Shown piece by piece: positions 1-11,872 of a stretch of 64,000 nucleotides of DNA; the stretch's first letter is position 1, and every line of letters starts with the position of its first letter. The translations under genes were made by a program, and so were the position numbers. The stretch is from Punctularia strigosozonata HHB-11173 SS5. Its lineage: Eukaryota; Basidiomycota; Agaricomycetes; Corticiales; Punctulariaceae. The stretch is taken from NCBI RefSeq assembly GCF_000264995.1, contig NW_006767433.1, positions 4,322,967 through 4,386,966 of the forward strand, written 5' to 3'. The notes beneath the pieces were generated by a model. It did not search any database. It was not told where the DNA came from and saw only the letters and a list, made by a program, of their open reading frames with translations.

Positions 1-50
1 CCAGTAACCGGGATGGGCGCTTGACCGGAGAAAGTAGAGTTCATACATAC

Positions 51-606
51 CAGAACGTCTGTGCTGCAATGACGAGAGACCTGGAAAGCTGGTCAACATG
101 AGTGAAGAAGCAAATATAGAACGTAACAAACCACAAAGCTGTCCCTAATTCTCCAATCTGCGATAGTATTCCTGGTTGTGCGCATGTAAGTGGCAGAGAA
201 TTCGGTTGATGAAAGCTATTAACCCTGTGCAATGCAGATGGTGTCCATCCTGACCTTTCCTTGGTGCGCCCAGACGAGGTTCAAGGCGAAAGCACATCCT
301 TGTATGAAGTCGACGACCATGAGCGACATTAAATACTTCCCCATGGTACTCTTCACGAAACCACGGACACCGGCATCTCGTGATTGACCCCTCGATCTCC
401 ACACGAGGCAATACTGCGAGAGACATGGATCAAAATTCCCCACCACGGATGCTTCATGACGTACCATGGTGAATGCCAATAGTACGAACGAAGACAAGGC
501 AGATAACAATCCGCATAGACCAATGAGCTGTAGCAAGTTGATCCAGCGTAGTCGTGCGGCAGATTGCCACTGATGGACTCACAGCGAACCCAGTACTATG
601 AGCCAT
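51..606 (-). CDS. Fungal seven-transmembrane receptor (Git3/cAMP-receptor-like GPCR), 3' end outside the window
   Basis: Only the N-terminal part of a plasma-membrane receptor is present; such receptors couple nutrient or cAMP-type signals to G proteins. Inferred exons on the minus strand are 606-583, 527-465, 413-224, 171-132 and 80-51, and the last ends at a GT donor, so the gene runs off the left edge. The start MAHSTGFA comes from a 24-nt first exon. TM1 is the segment beginning LIGLCGLL. It is followed by a basic loop, TM2 (KYLMSLMVVDFIQG), a short loop (WAHQGKVR) and TM3 (GELGTALWSLVIAAQTFW). The spacing and the small-residue/ALW pattern in TM3 resemble fungal Git3-type receptors from memory. 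Intron 2 (414-464) is 51 nt long and stop-free, so a version retaining it is possible. The ligand cannot be inferred. Confidence 0.65.
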
Positions 607-1839
607 GGTCATGATGGATGATGGAACTGGGACGAACCTCCGCAAAAGCTGCTGCGCGGCACTCAGTCTTATGTACGCATGTTGCAATCGGATCCACCGG
701 GTTCACCTCTCCGTCATCTGCTGCCGGACTACAAACGTTACTACCGCCATCCGGGGTTCTTCACGTGCACCCCCAGCTTGCCGATGGGAAAACACGATCG
801 TGGAGTACAAGGGCAGCACGGTAGGGATTAATGAAGCCACTTTGACCGTGCTTGTGAATTGGTTAGCACGAGACATCAAAACTGTGACTGCGGCGTACGC
901 ACCCAACGCCAATTGCTATAGTGGCTGCCAACGTTAAGCTCAAGGCTAGGGAGTTGATCATGTAGCGTGACCACTATAAATCAGTTAAAGCACGGTCGAA
1001 GGAGGCGCGAGGCGATGCGAATTCGAGATCCGTCCAAGCTACAACACGCCATAGACCAGAAGTACCCGCCGGGGGGGGGAAGAGAAGCATGTAATCTCCA
1101 TCGCGGGCTGGAACACAGTCGCCGAAGTAACTGTGAATCACAGCTTTGATGTTACACGGGGAATCAGCCCTTCTGCTTACGGCAAAGGCGCGCTCACGGA
1201 ACAAGATTGTATTGTGACTTCGCACAAACCTAGACCATGATAGCACGGCCAGGATAACAAATCACAACGCAAATGACAACACACCATGAAAGGTCCGTCG
1301 AGAGTCATATCCTTTGGCATCCGAGGTTCGATGCACCCTCGGGAGGAATAGTACGCACAAGACCGGACGGACACATAAAGTACGGGTTTTCGGTACCGGG
1401 ACAGAGATCGCTGCGTTCACATCCTACCCGGCTTTCTGTACGCGTGTGCGTAGCGTATTCGGACAGTGCCAAGTCAGCGCCGGTATGATTGGTGGAGGGT
1501 CATAGAAAGTTTCTGATGCATCCGACGTAATCCACATGCCCGTTGAAACTTCAGGCCGAACCGGTCATAAAGGGGCAAGTCCAGAAGGCGTCGAGGCTTC
1601 CGCGTCGCGTACTGAAGAGCGCAGGTGCATGGTATGAAAACAGTCCTGAGTAGCGAGATATTCGTGTCTTTCATATGACTGTAGAGTAGTAAGTTATACA
1701 TGGACGGGAGAATGCTCAAGCCTCAGAGGAACTGGTGCGCTGGAGCACCACCAGCCTGCACGTCATCGCCACCACCATCGGCGGTGGACTACCTCTTGAA
1801 ACTTAAAGGCTGCTTGATTTGTTACCAGCGCATGCTCAT
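607..1839. other. Intergenic region between the divergent GPCR and GWT1 genes
   Basis: Short ORFs occur on both strands, but none has a recognisable motif, coding-like codon use or splice-linked partner. A run of nine G lies near 1071-1079. Promoters of the two flanking divergent genes must lie here, but no clear TATA element was picked out. Confidence 0.5.
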
Positions 1840-4082
1840 ATGATGGCTGATTACAAGGCGTCCAAAGAGGCGTTTGTCTCGGGGATGTCAGGGTCTAGCG
1901 TTGTCCATGTTAACCTGGTCTCTCTGGCTGCGTTGGTATGTGCATCTCGTCCTCCTCGTTGCGCGTCAGTTAACTATGCACAGTCCAGACTTCAATTGCA
2001 CTTCACTCAGCATGTCGCTCCCGCCAACTCTCCGTTGTCTCTCCTGTGCCTCGGCTCGGGGCAGAATACGCCCTCCTCGTAATCCCACTCCTTCTCTCAA
2101 TGACGTTTCTTGCCGACCACATCATTTGGCTCAATTGCATCCTCATGGGCTGCACATTGGTTGTCGTGTTCATACCACGACCTGAACAGGGCACACCTCT
2201 ACCGTCGAACCTTGGGCTATCCCCCATATCACGCCCTTCCTCTCCTGACCCTTCAACTCTAGCGACTGCACGAGCTGGACAGCTCCCAGAGGCGTGGAAT
2301 ATGGGGGACAGAACTCGTGCAAAAAAGAACGTCATTCCTATGGTGCCCGCATTGACTACCTATCGAGCGCACATGATGCTCATGACGACTCTGGCGATTC
2401 TGGCTGTGGATTTCCCCATCTTTCCCCGCGCGTTGGCCAAGTGCGAGACATTCGGCGTTTCATTGGTGGGGCTTTTGTCAACCTTCAGACTGAGTCTAAG
2501 CTCATATTCTCATGAACAGATGGACATAGGTGTAGGCTCATTTGTGTTCTCTCAAGGCGTCGTATCAGCCCTGCCCGTTCTGAAGAACCCCGATCACCTA
2601 TACGCCTACCCTCTGCCCAAAATCATGGCTTCGGCAAGAAAAGTACTCCCTATTCTTGCTCTCGGGTTGATCAGGGTGGTCCTAGTCAAAGGAGTCGACT
2701 ATCCTGCAAGTCCCATCCAACTCACCGGTGTACATCCCGCTAATTCTTGAAGCGGGTTCTAGGAACACGTTTCGGAGTATGGCGTCCATTGGAACTTCTT
2801 CGTTACTCTTGCTGTGCTTCCAGTAGTACAAACCGCTTTGGACCCTCTGATTGCCAGATTTTCCATAACTAGTCTTGGAGTTTTGGTTGCAACAGGCAGG
2901 TTTTGTCATTACCGAGAGCCCCACCATGTCGGTTTAATGACAGCTTCACATAGCTCATCAGACTACCCTTTCATATCTGGGTGGCTCCCATTACATCCTA
3001 GAAGCTCCGAGGATCGGTATAATCAGCGCAAACAAGGAGGGAATCTTATCGCTCCCAGGTCGGTGCCATTGCCATCTTTTGTCAGGAGACTTCGCACAAA
3101 CTCACCAACTCGTTGATTAGGTTATCTTTCGATACATCTGCTAGGCTTGTCGCTTGGTACCATTCTCCTACCTCCCGATCCCAACTTCTTGAGGAAGTTA
3201 AGACGTCGAAATCAGGCCTCGAATGATGGAAAGCTCAAAGCGAGCAGCAGCGATTCAGAAGATGACGATGAGAAAGTAGTCAGCAAAGCGGCAGCGACGG
3301 AGCGAGAACCCGGGAAGACCGCGATTGAACTGTGTTCCTATGCCATCGTTTGGTGGACGTTGCTCGGGTTGTGCCAGTGGACAAGTGTCGGAGGAGGCGT
3401 CAGTCGCAGAATGGTATGGTTCCTGAGTCCATTACATCGCTGCGTTGCTCAAGTACTCCTGCCAGGCGAACTTGCCTTATATACTTTGGGTGGCTGCCTA
3501 TAACACGACCTTCATCCTTGGCTACTTCGCCCTCGACATGTGGTTCTTCTCTCCTCCGTCCCTATCCAAGTTACAGTCGCGATCTCGCCCAAGTAGAGGC
3601 TCCCTGCAGGGTCAAGGGTACGAGACGACATCGCCTGTACGCCGGAGTGTCACGCCGGAACCGCAGGCGTGGGCATCAACATCCACGTATGCCTCAGCTG
3701 GAAAGTCGAGTTCATCCCGGCGTCCGGCATACGCGCGCGATGACTCCAGATATGCACGGCTCGAGATCCCACCGACGCCCACGGTGCCGGTGTGGGATCA
3801 GTCCGAGAATAGTGAGGAAGTGCGCGCGCCGGCGCTGTTGGATGCCATCAATCGCAATGGTCTGATGATTTTTCTTCTGGTGGGTCTTCCCAGTTTCTTC
3901 TCGATGTATTTTGAGCTAGAACTCTATATATGCAGGCAAACCTTGCGACTGGCCTCGTCAATCTCACGATGCCGACGATGTATATGAGCGATGGTCCTGC
4001 CATGACTGTGCTGGTCGGCTATTCCTTGGCATTGTCGGCTGCTGCTTGGTTCATGAGGAGCAGGCGCATTATCAAATTGTAG
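1840..4082 (+). CDS. GWT1: GPI-anchored wall transfer protein 1 (inositol acyltransferase, PIG-W family)
   Basis: This multi-pass ER membrane enzyme acylates the inositol of glucosaminyl-phosphatidylinositol during GPI-anchor synthesis. The family hallmarks are the N-terminal MADYKASKEAFVSG, then GVGSFVFSQGVVSA, ISANKEGILSLPGYL, LGLSLGTILLPP and ANLPYILWVAAYNTTF, with about a dozen hydrophobic segments. Exons are 1840-1935, 1989-2465, 2520-2705, 2763-2895, 2954-3058, 3121-3413, 3466-3879 and 3936-4082, giving 616 residues; a second ATG at 1843 is equally usable. Introns 3 and 4 (2706-2762 and 2896-2953) need GC donors, and only those junctions keep the family sequence in frame. Compared with yeast Gwt1, two Ser-rich hydrophilic insertions are long: about residues 315-345, and residues 420-510 before the final membrane segments. 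Function is firmly inferred from the family; splice sites are by eye. Confidence 0.93.
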
Positions 4083-6188
4083 AACGCTAGGTTGCGTGTT
4101 TTCTGTCAGATATGACTCGAATCAAAACCTCGTGGAAGAAACGTTGACGTGACTGGTCCTTATTCTAGCCTATCCGCCTTGGGCTCCTCCGATTACGTTG
4201 AGAACTGCTGGACAAGTCTTTTTCCCGTCGTCTCACTATGCTGAGTGAGCCGTTTAACCCAAAGAATAGCGTCCCAAGGTTACGAACGTCCGTTAGGCTC
4301 GAACACCAGTTGCAGCCATAGAGTTACACATGCGCACGGATCGAGTTTTATCACCGTGAACCCCGCGATCGTACATCACATGAAAGACCAGGACAATACA
4401 CCCTTTGTTGACACGGTCCCGGAACGTGGAAGAGAACTTCAAGCAGTGCACATATCCGCATCTCATACTGACAGCGGCCACATCGGGCTTGGCCCTGCAT
4501 AGGACGAAGGGAGATGATCAACGTGGAGGTATCACCATCGATGAACAATTGAGCAAGGATGGCTCTTTTGGACAGGTGTCGCCCTGCGAACAGGAGGATA
4601 TGAACATTGCAAAACGACGGGCAAGCTCTCCGGAATAAACTCGTGAGCAACGTCTACCGTGGACCGCAGGCTCGTTACGGGCAAAGCGGCGACTCCCTTC
4701 AGGAAGAATTGTATCGTCGCGGCAATGTTTCAGAAGCGGCAGACAAGCTGCGGAGGCGAAGCCTCGGCATGTACGGGTACATTGATCATTGATGCCTTGT
4801 CTGAGGAGAATCACCTACTGCAGGGACGAAATTGGTGAAAAGTATTCGGGATCTGGTTTATACTCCGGAAAATGAGCTTATTGTGTCCCTATAAATGCGT
4901 GCAATTCTAAACGGTATATGTGATTTCGGTCGCTGAGGACGATATCGATGCGAGACGTTCCATCGCTGAGCGCGTTTGCAGTACCAAGTACGTGTGAGAC
5001 TCATTGAAGACGACTGGGGCTCGGGCTGCGTACCTATGTCCTTCGATGCTTCTAGTGGGCTAAGGGTTCGGTGGGGCGCTCTCCTACAGAGGGCCTGAAT
5101 GTTTTGCCAGTGGGCCGACCTCGATGGTATTGCGTTATTGTCCACGAGAGTTCATTTCGCATACACAGAAGCCGCCCCTGTTGTCAAAATAATCTCAAAG
5201 GTGTAGGTAACATTCGGGAGTCTGAGTCGTCCAGAAGCACCAATCTGCGGTCCCGCGACTCGTGATCCCACGGGCATTTAATGAAACGCTGTGAAGCCGT
5301 AACAAGTGGACTTTACGGCGATGAACCTGCCACAAAAGGATGGAGCATGAAACAATTCGCGGGCACTGCGAGTCATTCTCGTCAGCACCTGTGCACCGGA
5401 AAACAGACTGCGCACCACAGCTGCCCATCCATTGTCCGAAGAAACTGGTTATATTTAGCGTGAAGATACTCACATGAACGAAAAGAGCCCGCCGCCCTCA
5501 AGCGGTAAGCACTGTGCATAATGCTGCAAAAAACCTTCGTGTCGTGTCTGTACTGCTGATCCAACAAGACATCGCCCGAGAACAGTGCGCATGGTCCTGT
5601 AGATACCTCTGGTATTGCGTGGCTATGGCTTTGTATCGTACACTTGCAGTGCTGATCCGACACGGCCGCTGTGGCCCACCGCCCGAAGATGGAGTAAAGA
5701 CTGCAAAAAGAAACCTTCGGTATCGCGTGGCGTTGTGTCGGGCACTGCACCATTGACCCGACAAGAATGCTCGTAAGCTTGGCGATATGGCATGTCTCGA
5801 TATTACGGTCGGGTGAGGTCAAAGACGGTGCTTATCGCTTCAAGCGTCGCTGAACATGACTGGACATCGTGCAGAACGTTGCCGAAGATATGCGGTGGTG
5901 AATGCAGTATGGTGAACAACGGGCCTCGTTGTCCGGAAAGCAAAGTCCGGAACCACACGCTTTTGTGTTGGGCTCACCCGGTGGGGGCAGGTCGGGCCGC
6001 GCGGACGAGGGCGAAACAATAAGGGGCGTGGGAAAGCGAGAGGCACACAATGAACGGGTTCGGACTCCGCCCGTGGCCGGTCTTCGTGCCAATTGTGTCG
6101 ACGCTTTGCTCGTCCGAGACATCCACAAAAACATGGGTCCAGCATACCATGGCACCCTCTCTGTCTCCTCTCTCTCGCACAGCGCATC
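4083..6188. other. Two-kilobase stretch without recognisable genes
   Basis: Many short ORFs are present on both strands, the longest overlapping the next gene in antisense. None has a domain, signal peptide or convincing splice structure. A degenerate repeat lies at 5525-5772. The last few hundred bases should hold the STE6 promoter. No terminal inverted repeats, target-site duplications or transposase remnants were recognised. Confidence 0.5.
5525..5772. repeat. Degenerate direct tandem repeat, about three partial units
   Basis: Three stretches share scattered blocks in the same order. One is a GCAAAAA(GA)AACCTTCG block, seen near 5525 and 5702. The second resembles TATTGCGTGGC, near 5612 and 5721. 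The third resembles GCTGATCCGACA, near 5558, 5650 and 5750, and is followed by a CGCCCGA block in the first two units. Spacing is uneven at about 75-110 bp, so this looks like an old, diverged local duplication. No coding function is seen. The alignment was done by eye. Confidence 0.4.
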
Positions 6189-9100
6189 ATGCGCCGCCCA
6201 CAAGGGCTCGCCGTCGACGTGCGCGCCCCCAGCCACACCGCCGGCGACATTGAGCTCACCCAGTCGCCGACGTCCTCCATAACCGAATACGACTCCAAAT
6301 CTCAAATCGACTTCACCCCCGTATCCGACTCGACATTGCATATAGTCGAACAATCTTCCGCCCCCCAATATGTGCCCCCCAATCCCTCGATCAGCCTGCT
6401 CTTCTCGCTCCTCCCGAGACGCGACCTGCTGCTGCTCGTCCTCCCCGCAGTTTCCTTTTCGATGATCGCTGGCGGCATCGCTCCCTTCATGACCCTCACC
6501 ATTGGACAGTCTTTCGATGCCTTTGCCAGCTTCCCCCTTACCCCGAACCCGCCAGAGTCGGCCAAGCACAAATTACTGCACGGAGTCGGACTCGCGGCCC
6601 TGCAGCTGGTCGGTCTCGGCGTCGGCGCTCTTGCATTGACAAGTATCACTTCGTGTTTGTGGGTGTGGACCGGAGAGCGCAACGTGATGGCGCTTCGCAA
6701 GCGCGTATATGCGGCCATTGTTCGCAAAGACATGGTATGGTTCGATACCAAGATGGGTGCAGAAGGCACCGTTCAATCTCTCGACGGCGAGAGCGAAGGC
6801 GCTCTCGGAGCCGGTGGCTTGATGGCCAAGTTCACAAGGTACGCAACTCACTTCCTGGCCTCGCATGTAACCTTACGCTGCTCCCAGGGAAACGGACGAT
6901 GTCCGCCAGGCCAGCTCCCTTGCCGCCGGCTACCTCATCCAGTACCTCACCACCACGGTTACCTGCCTCGTCCTTGCTTTTGTCCGCTCATGGGCGCTCA
7001 CCCTCGTCATCCTCTCCGCCGTCCCTCTTCTGATGCTCATTCAGGGCATTTCTCAAGGTGTAGTCGGCCCTCTCCTCGCCCACGAGCGCGCCCAGACCGC
7101 GACTGCTGCTTCACTTGTGGACCGCGCGGTGGCCGCGATTGCCACCGTCAAGGCATTCAACGCCCAACCTCACGAACACGCCGCTCTTTCTACCGTGCTC
7201 GACCGCATTGCGCTTGCCGCTCGGAAATGCGACGCCGTATGGAGCGTTACATCCGGCGCGAGCCAATTTGTCAGTATGGCCATGTTCGTCCAGGCGTTCT
7301 GGTTCGGCGCAAAGCTCGTCCGGGATGGAACCGTCAGTCCCGGAGACGTCATGGCCGTCTTCTGGGCGTGCCTCATCGCCTCCAGCAATCTGCAGATGTG
7401 CATCCCCCAGTTTGTGACCGTCGCCAAGGGCAAGTTCGCCATGGTTTCCCTCGTGACACTCGTCGAGGACGCGGGCGACGCAGCGCCATCCTCTCAAGGC
7501 ATCTCTGCGTCCACCGTACAGTTGTCCGACAAGAAGACAAAGGGCGCGCGGCGCCATGAGAAGCACCTGCGCAAGATCACCCCCGCAGCGTGCGCAGGCG
7601 AGATGAACATTGCCAACGTCACGTTCGCCTACCCGTCGCGCCCGACCCAGCCTGTCCTCTCAGACCTCTCTCTCTACTTTCCCGCGGGCGAGACGACGTT
7701 CATCGTCGGCGGCTCGGGCTCGGGAAAGTCGACGATCGCGCAGCTGCTCTCGCGCGTGTATATGCCTGTGCAGGGAACGATATCGATTGACGACCAGGAC
7801 GTCACGTTCCTCGACGACGCTTGGACGCGGGCGCACGTCGCCGCGGTCTCGCAGGCGTCCATCGTGTTCGACATGACCGTGCACGAGAACGTTGCGCTCG
7901 GGCTCGCTGGCCCAGGGAGCACGCGTCGTCCGGAGGACGCGACTAGGCAAGAAGTCATCGAGGCGTGCCGTGTCGCGTTACTGCACGATTTTGTCAGAGA
8001 TCTTCCCGAAGGCTATGATACGAAGCTCGGCAACGGTGGCGCGAACCTGAGCGGCGGACAAAAGCAGCGGCTTGCCATCGCCCGCGCGCATTTGCGCAAC
8101 CCTACTGTTCTCATCCTCGGTAAGCTTTCTTTTTCTGATGAAGCGACGAGTGCTGACTGCTGCCTATAGATGAGGCCACATCTGCGCTGGATGCCACGTC
8201 CCGCATCCTCGTCTTTGAAGCGATCAAGGCCTGGCGCCGCAACCGGACTACCATCGTCATCACTCATGACCTCTCACAAATTACCGAGGACGATTTTGTC
8301 TACGTGCTCAAAGAAGGCCGGCTTATCGAGCAGGGTTACCGCCTTGACCTAGAGCACCTCCGCGGCGAGTTCAGCGCGCTCCTCGCGAGCCAGTGCGCGA
8401 CGGGAGGCTTCGTCCCCTCCAGGACACCGGAAGAGCGGGAGGCACAGATAAATGAGGAGGCCCGGGCCGCATTAAGCGAGCTGAACAAGGAGAATGGCGG
8501 TGAGGCGGTGCCAGTACAGCACAGTGTCCTCCCACAACGGCCGATCACTATGGGCAACTGGATGTTCGACGTGGTTGCCGACCTCATTGGCTCACGGGCA
8601 CCGACGCCGGCTGCCGCCTCGCTCGTACCCGCTGAGGACCTGGCTCCTAGCGCACGGACGCTCAGGCGCCGGCCCTCGAGCATGACCATTGCCACACCAA
8701 CTGTTCCCTCTCCGGCGCACACGACTCCAAGGCTCACCCGCCGCTACAGTCTACAGTTCTCTCCGACTTCTTCCTACTTCCCCGCCCTGTCGCACGCCAA
8801 CTCATCCTTCATCGAGGAAGCGGACGACTTCGAGGTGGCCAAGTCGGCGCTCGAGCGCAGTGCCGCATCGGCATCACGTAGACGGCTAGACACCATGCCA
8901 AGCATCGCGTCCATGCGTTCCGAACGCCGTGTGCGGACGCACTGGGACGAGAAGCAGCTTGCGGAGCTCGCGGAGGTGACGGTGGATGCCAAATCCGATG
9001 AAGACAAGGAACGCGAGCGCGAAGCGGCGATCGTGGCCGAGCAGCGCGCGCAACTCGGTCTCTGGGCACTCCTGCGACACGTGTACGCGACTGTACCGTA

Positions 9101-10905
9101 CAAACCCGCGGTGTTCCTCGGGCTGTGCGTGTGCGTCGTCAGCGGGGCGATGACACCCGTATTTTCGTTCCTGCTCTCGAAGCTCATGGTGCAGGTTTCG
9201 ATCGGCGCACACGACGTGCGGTTGATCAACGTCTACGGCGCAATTGTCCTCGCTGTCGCCGCGCTCGATGGACTCGCGATGGGCCTCAAGTTCATGATCA
9301 TGGAGACGACAGCGATGTGCTGGGTCACGCGCATCAGGAAAACGTCGTACGCACTTGTGCTCGCGCAGGACAAGAAGTGGTTCGATCGGAGCGAGAATGG
9401 GCCGGCGAGTCTCGTGCAGACGCTCGTCAAGGACGGCGAGGACGCCAGAAACTTGATATCGACCGCGATTGGACAGTTTTTCGTCGTCACCGCCATGCTC
9501 GGCGTCGGGCTCGTGTGGGCACTGGTGCAGGGCTGGCAACTGACGCTGGTCGGCCTCGCAATTGCTCCTGTTTTTGCGGGGTGCATGGCGTTGCAGGCTA
9601 GGCTCGTAGGCAACTGTGAACTCCGAAACAAGCGCGCCCGAGAAGACGTGGCCAAGGTGTACTACGATGTAAGTAATTCATCGCGTCTGGATCTCTTGCG
9701 ATGTTCTGACTCGTATTCCGCTAGTCGATTTCTAACATCAGGGGAATCCGCGCGATGGCGTTCGAGAGTGTCTTTGAACGTCAGTTTGACACGGCCGCAT
9801 CCCGGGCGATGACGGTCGGCGTCCGCGGCGCGTTCGTCGAGGGTTGCTCGTTTGGCGTGGCAAGCTCACTCATATATCTCGCCGAAGCCCTTCTCTTCTA
9901 CGTCGGCGCGCTCCTCATCGCCAACGGCACTTACACCTATCTGCGCATGGTCGAGACGTTGAACCTCGTTGTTTTCACCGTTTCGATCGGAGGGCAGCTC
10001 ATGGCTTTCAGTGCGTGACTAACACATCGTTTTACGTTTTGAACTAATTTCGAAATTTCATAGCCAACAAGATCCCCAAGTCCATCCAAGCCACACGAGA
10101 CTTTGATCGACTACTGCAGCTCTCGAGCGATACGGACGAGGCACACGGTACTCTGCGACCGCCGATTATGGGCACTGTCACGTTCAAGAACGTGTCGTTC
10201 GAGTACCCCGAGAGGCCTGACGTTCCAGTTATCCGAGACCTGAACCTTCAGCTTAAGGACAGTGAATGCGTAGCCATCGTGGGTGCTTCTGGGTCCGGCA
10301 AGAGTACTCTCGCCGCCCTTCTTCAACGCCTCTACGAACCTGGAACCGGTAGCATATCCATCGGCCCCAACAAGCTTGTGGAGACGGACGTCACCTTCCT
10401 CCGCGAACACGTCTCGGTGGTCAGCCAGAACCCGAATTTGTTCGACGCGACCATTGCGGAGAACATCGCCTACGGCAACAAATCGCTGAGCACCATCGAC
10501 ATTCGGCGCGCAGCGAAGGCGGCGAACGTGCACGAATTTATCATGACGCTACCGAAGGGCTATGAGACGATGGTCGGCGAGAACGCGGCGCTCATCTCCG
10601 GTGGCCAGGCGCAGCGGATTGCCATTGCGCGCGCCCTGGCACGTCCTGCCAAGATTCTCATTCTCGACGAATGCACGTCCGCCCTCGACCCTGAGAACCA
10701 GCGCATCGTCATCGACACCATCCGCAAGGCGAGGAAGGGGCGTACAACGCTCATGGTCACGCACAAGCTGCCGGTGATGATGATGTGCCATCGTATCGTA
10801 GTCGTGCAGGACGGGCGGGTCATTGAGGAGGGGACGTACGACTCGCTCATGCAGAGACACGGAGTGTTTGCACAGCTCGCCAGCGGCGGGGAGTGGGACG
10901 CATGA
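6189..10905 (+). CDS. STE6: STE6-type ABC transporter, lipopeptide mating-pheromone exporter
   Basis: This full-length ABC-B transporter has the order TMD-NBD-TMD-NBD and 1502 residues. Members of this type export farnesylated a-factor-like pheromone from basidiomycete cells. Exons are 6189-6838, 6888-8119, 8170-9668, 9725-10010 and 10064-10905. ATG 6189 is the first in-frame ATG. NBD1 has Walker A GGSGSGKST (about residue 491), signature LSGGQKQR (about 604), and Walker B LILDEATSAL split by intron 2. NBD2 has GASGSGKST (about 1295), ISGGQAQR (about 1399) and LILDECTSALD. H-loops (ITHD, VTHK) are present in both, so both ATP sites look competent. A Ser/Arg/Ala-rich linker of roughly 230 residues separates NBD1 from the second membrane domain. 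No pheromone precursor ORF with a CaaX end was found nearby. Assignment to STE6 rather than another ABC-B exporter rests on overall resemblance. Confidence 0.87.
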
Positions 10906-11180
10906 GACATCTCTATCGTTCGTGGATTCATTGGACATTCTGCCTTCGCTATTCGGAGCTTCATCTGTTATTGTATCAATCCGCATCTCACCGCAATGTA
11001 GCCATCCCACACATCAGCAACCCTATTCTAACTATTGTAATCGGTAGATCTTATTGTGTAAAATTATTAGGATGCCCAATGTTGAAGTCACGGATTGTTA
11101 CGAGTCTCATTCTTTCTGCTGCTGCAGCAAAATGGAAGCTTTGGATAGTTCGTCGTTCTGAATGTGCGACAAATCGCCCA

Positions 11181-11560
11181 TCAGAAATTACACGACGTAG
11201 TGCTGCTATAAGAGGGCTCTGGGACGCTGACACTTGTGCTCGTCGATCCACTGGAATCGGTATAGGTGAGCGTCACCGGAAGATAATCGATGACTGCAGT
11301 GATAGCAGTGCAGAATCGGTCCGTCATGGTGCCGCCGTCCGTTTGAGGAGTGAATGAGGTTGTGTCGGTGTTTGGAGTATGGGTGGTGGACGTTGTAGTC
11401 GACACCGTACAAGTGAAACTCCGGCTGCTGCTAGTACTCGGTTCAAGTTGTCCTACGAAAGCATGATTATCAACTTGTCTGCGTCCGGACATGACAACTC
11501 ACCTCTTACGAAATGCACAAACAGCGCCAAGATCACGGGGAGAGACTGTAGTCGCACCAT
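11181..11560 (-). CDS. Small secreted Thr/Ser-rich protein
   Basis: The predicted protein has 109 residues from two exons, 11560-11503 and 11452-11181, joined by a 50-nt GT-AG intron. The start is chosen because the first exon encodes a classic signal peptide: MVRLQ, then a hydrophobic stretch ending near the exon junction. The mature part is rich in Thr, Ser and Pro, a likely O-glycosylation substrate, and has three cysteines, in FTCTVS, RFCTAI and TSCNF. No known domain was recognised. A TATA-like element lies about 65 nt upstream of the ATG. The next gene, on the same strand, has the same layout (signal-peptide exon, one intron, Thr-rich body), which suggests a diverged pair. Function is unknown; a cell-wall, matrix or effector-like role is conjecture. 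Confidence 0.7.
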
Positions 11561-11621
11561 GACGTGGAAACAATGGTGGGCCTTGAGTATGTGTCGGTCA
11601 GCAAGGAGAATAGCGAGGTAC

Positions 11622-11630
11622 CTCTTATAT
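11622..11630 (-). promoter_or_regulatory. TATA box of the small secreted protein gene
   Basis: On the minus strand the sequence reads TATAAGAGG about 65 nt upstream of the ATG at 11560, a normal distance for a short 5' UTR. The same TATAAGAG core precedes the SC15-like secreted protein gene in this window. Confidence 0.55.
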
Positions 11631-11872
11631 CAATCATCTCTCCGAGTCTGATATCTCGGTAGACAAGCCACGCAATGTGACCTACGAGGACATCTTGGCA
11701 ATTCCACGATACGTTATTCCTCGGTCATTTCTTCGGACGTACAGGATCAACGAGTAACTCGGCCAAGCCAGGGGGAACCGGCGACAATGACAGAACCATA
11801 TTCACTATGCACCGACTATGCGCCGACATCAAGCCCTACCCGTTCCATCAAGGGCTACGCCCATCCCCAAGC

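Noticed and set aside
1320-1345. GGTTCGAT-like sequence in a small hairpin, possible tRNA T-arm
   Set aside because: The loop is too long (10 nt) and no D-arm, anticodon arm or acceptor stem can be placed around it.
4083-6188. Possible transposon or other mobile element in the gene-free stretch
   Set aside because: No transposase or reverse-transcriptase motif, terminal repeats or target-site duplication were seen.
5832-6569. 245-codon minus-strand ORF rich in Gly and Glu
   Set aside because: It lies antisense to exon 1 of STE6, whose own frame has clear transporter sequence. The Gly/Glu bias is the mirror of GC-rich coding DNA.
8886-9539. 217-codon minus-strand ORF
   Set aside because: It is antisense to the STE6 linker and second membrane domain, with no independent evidence.
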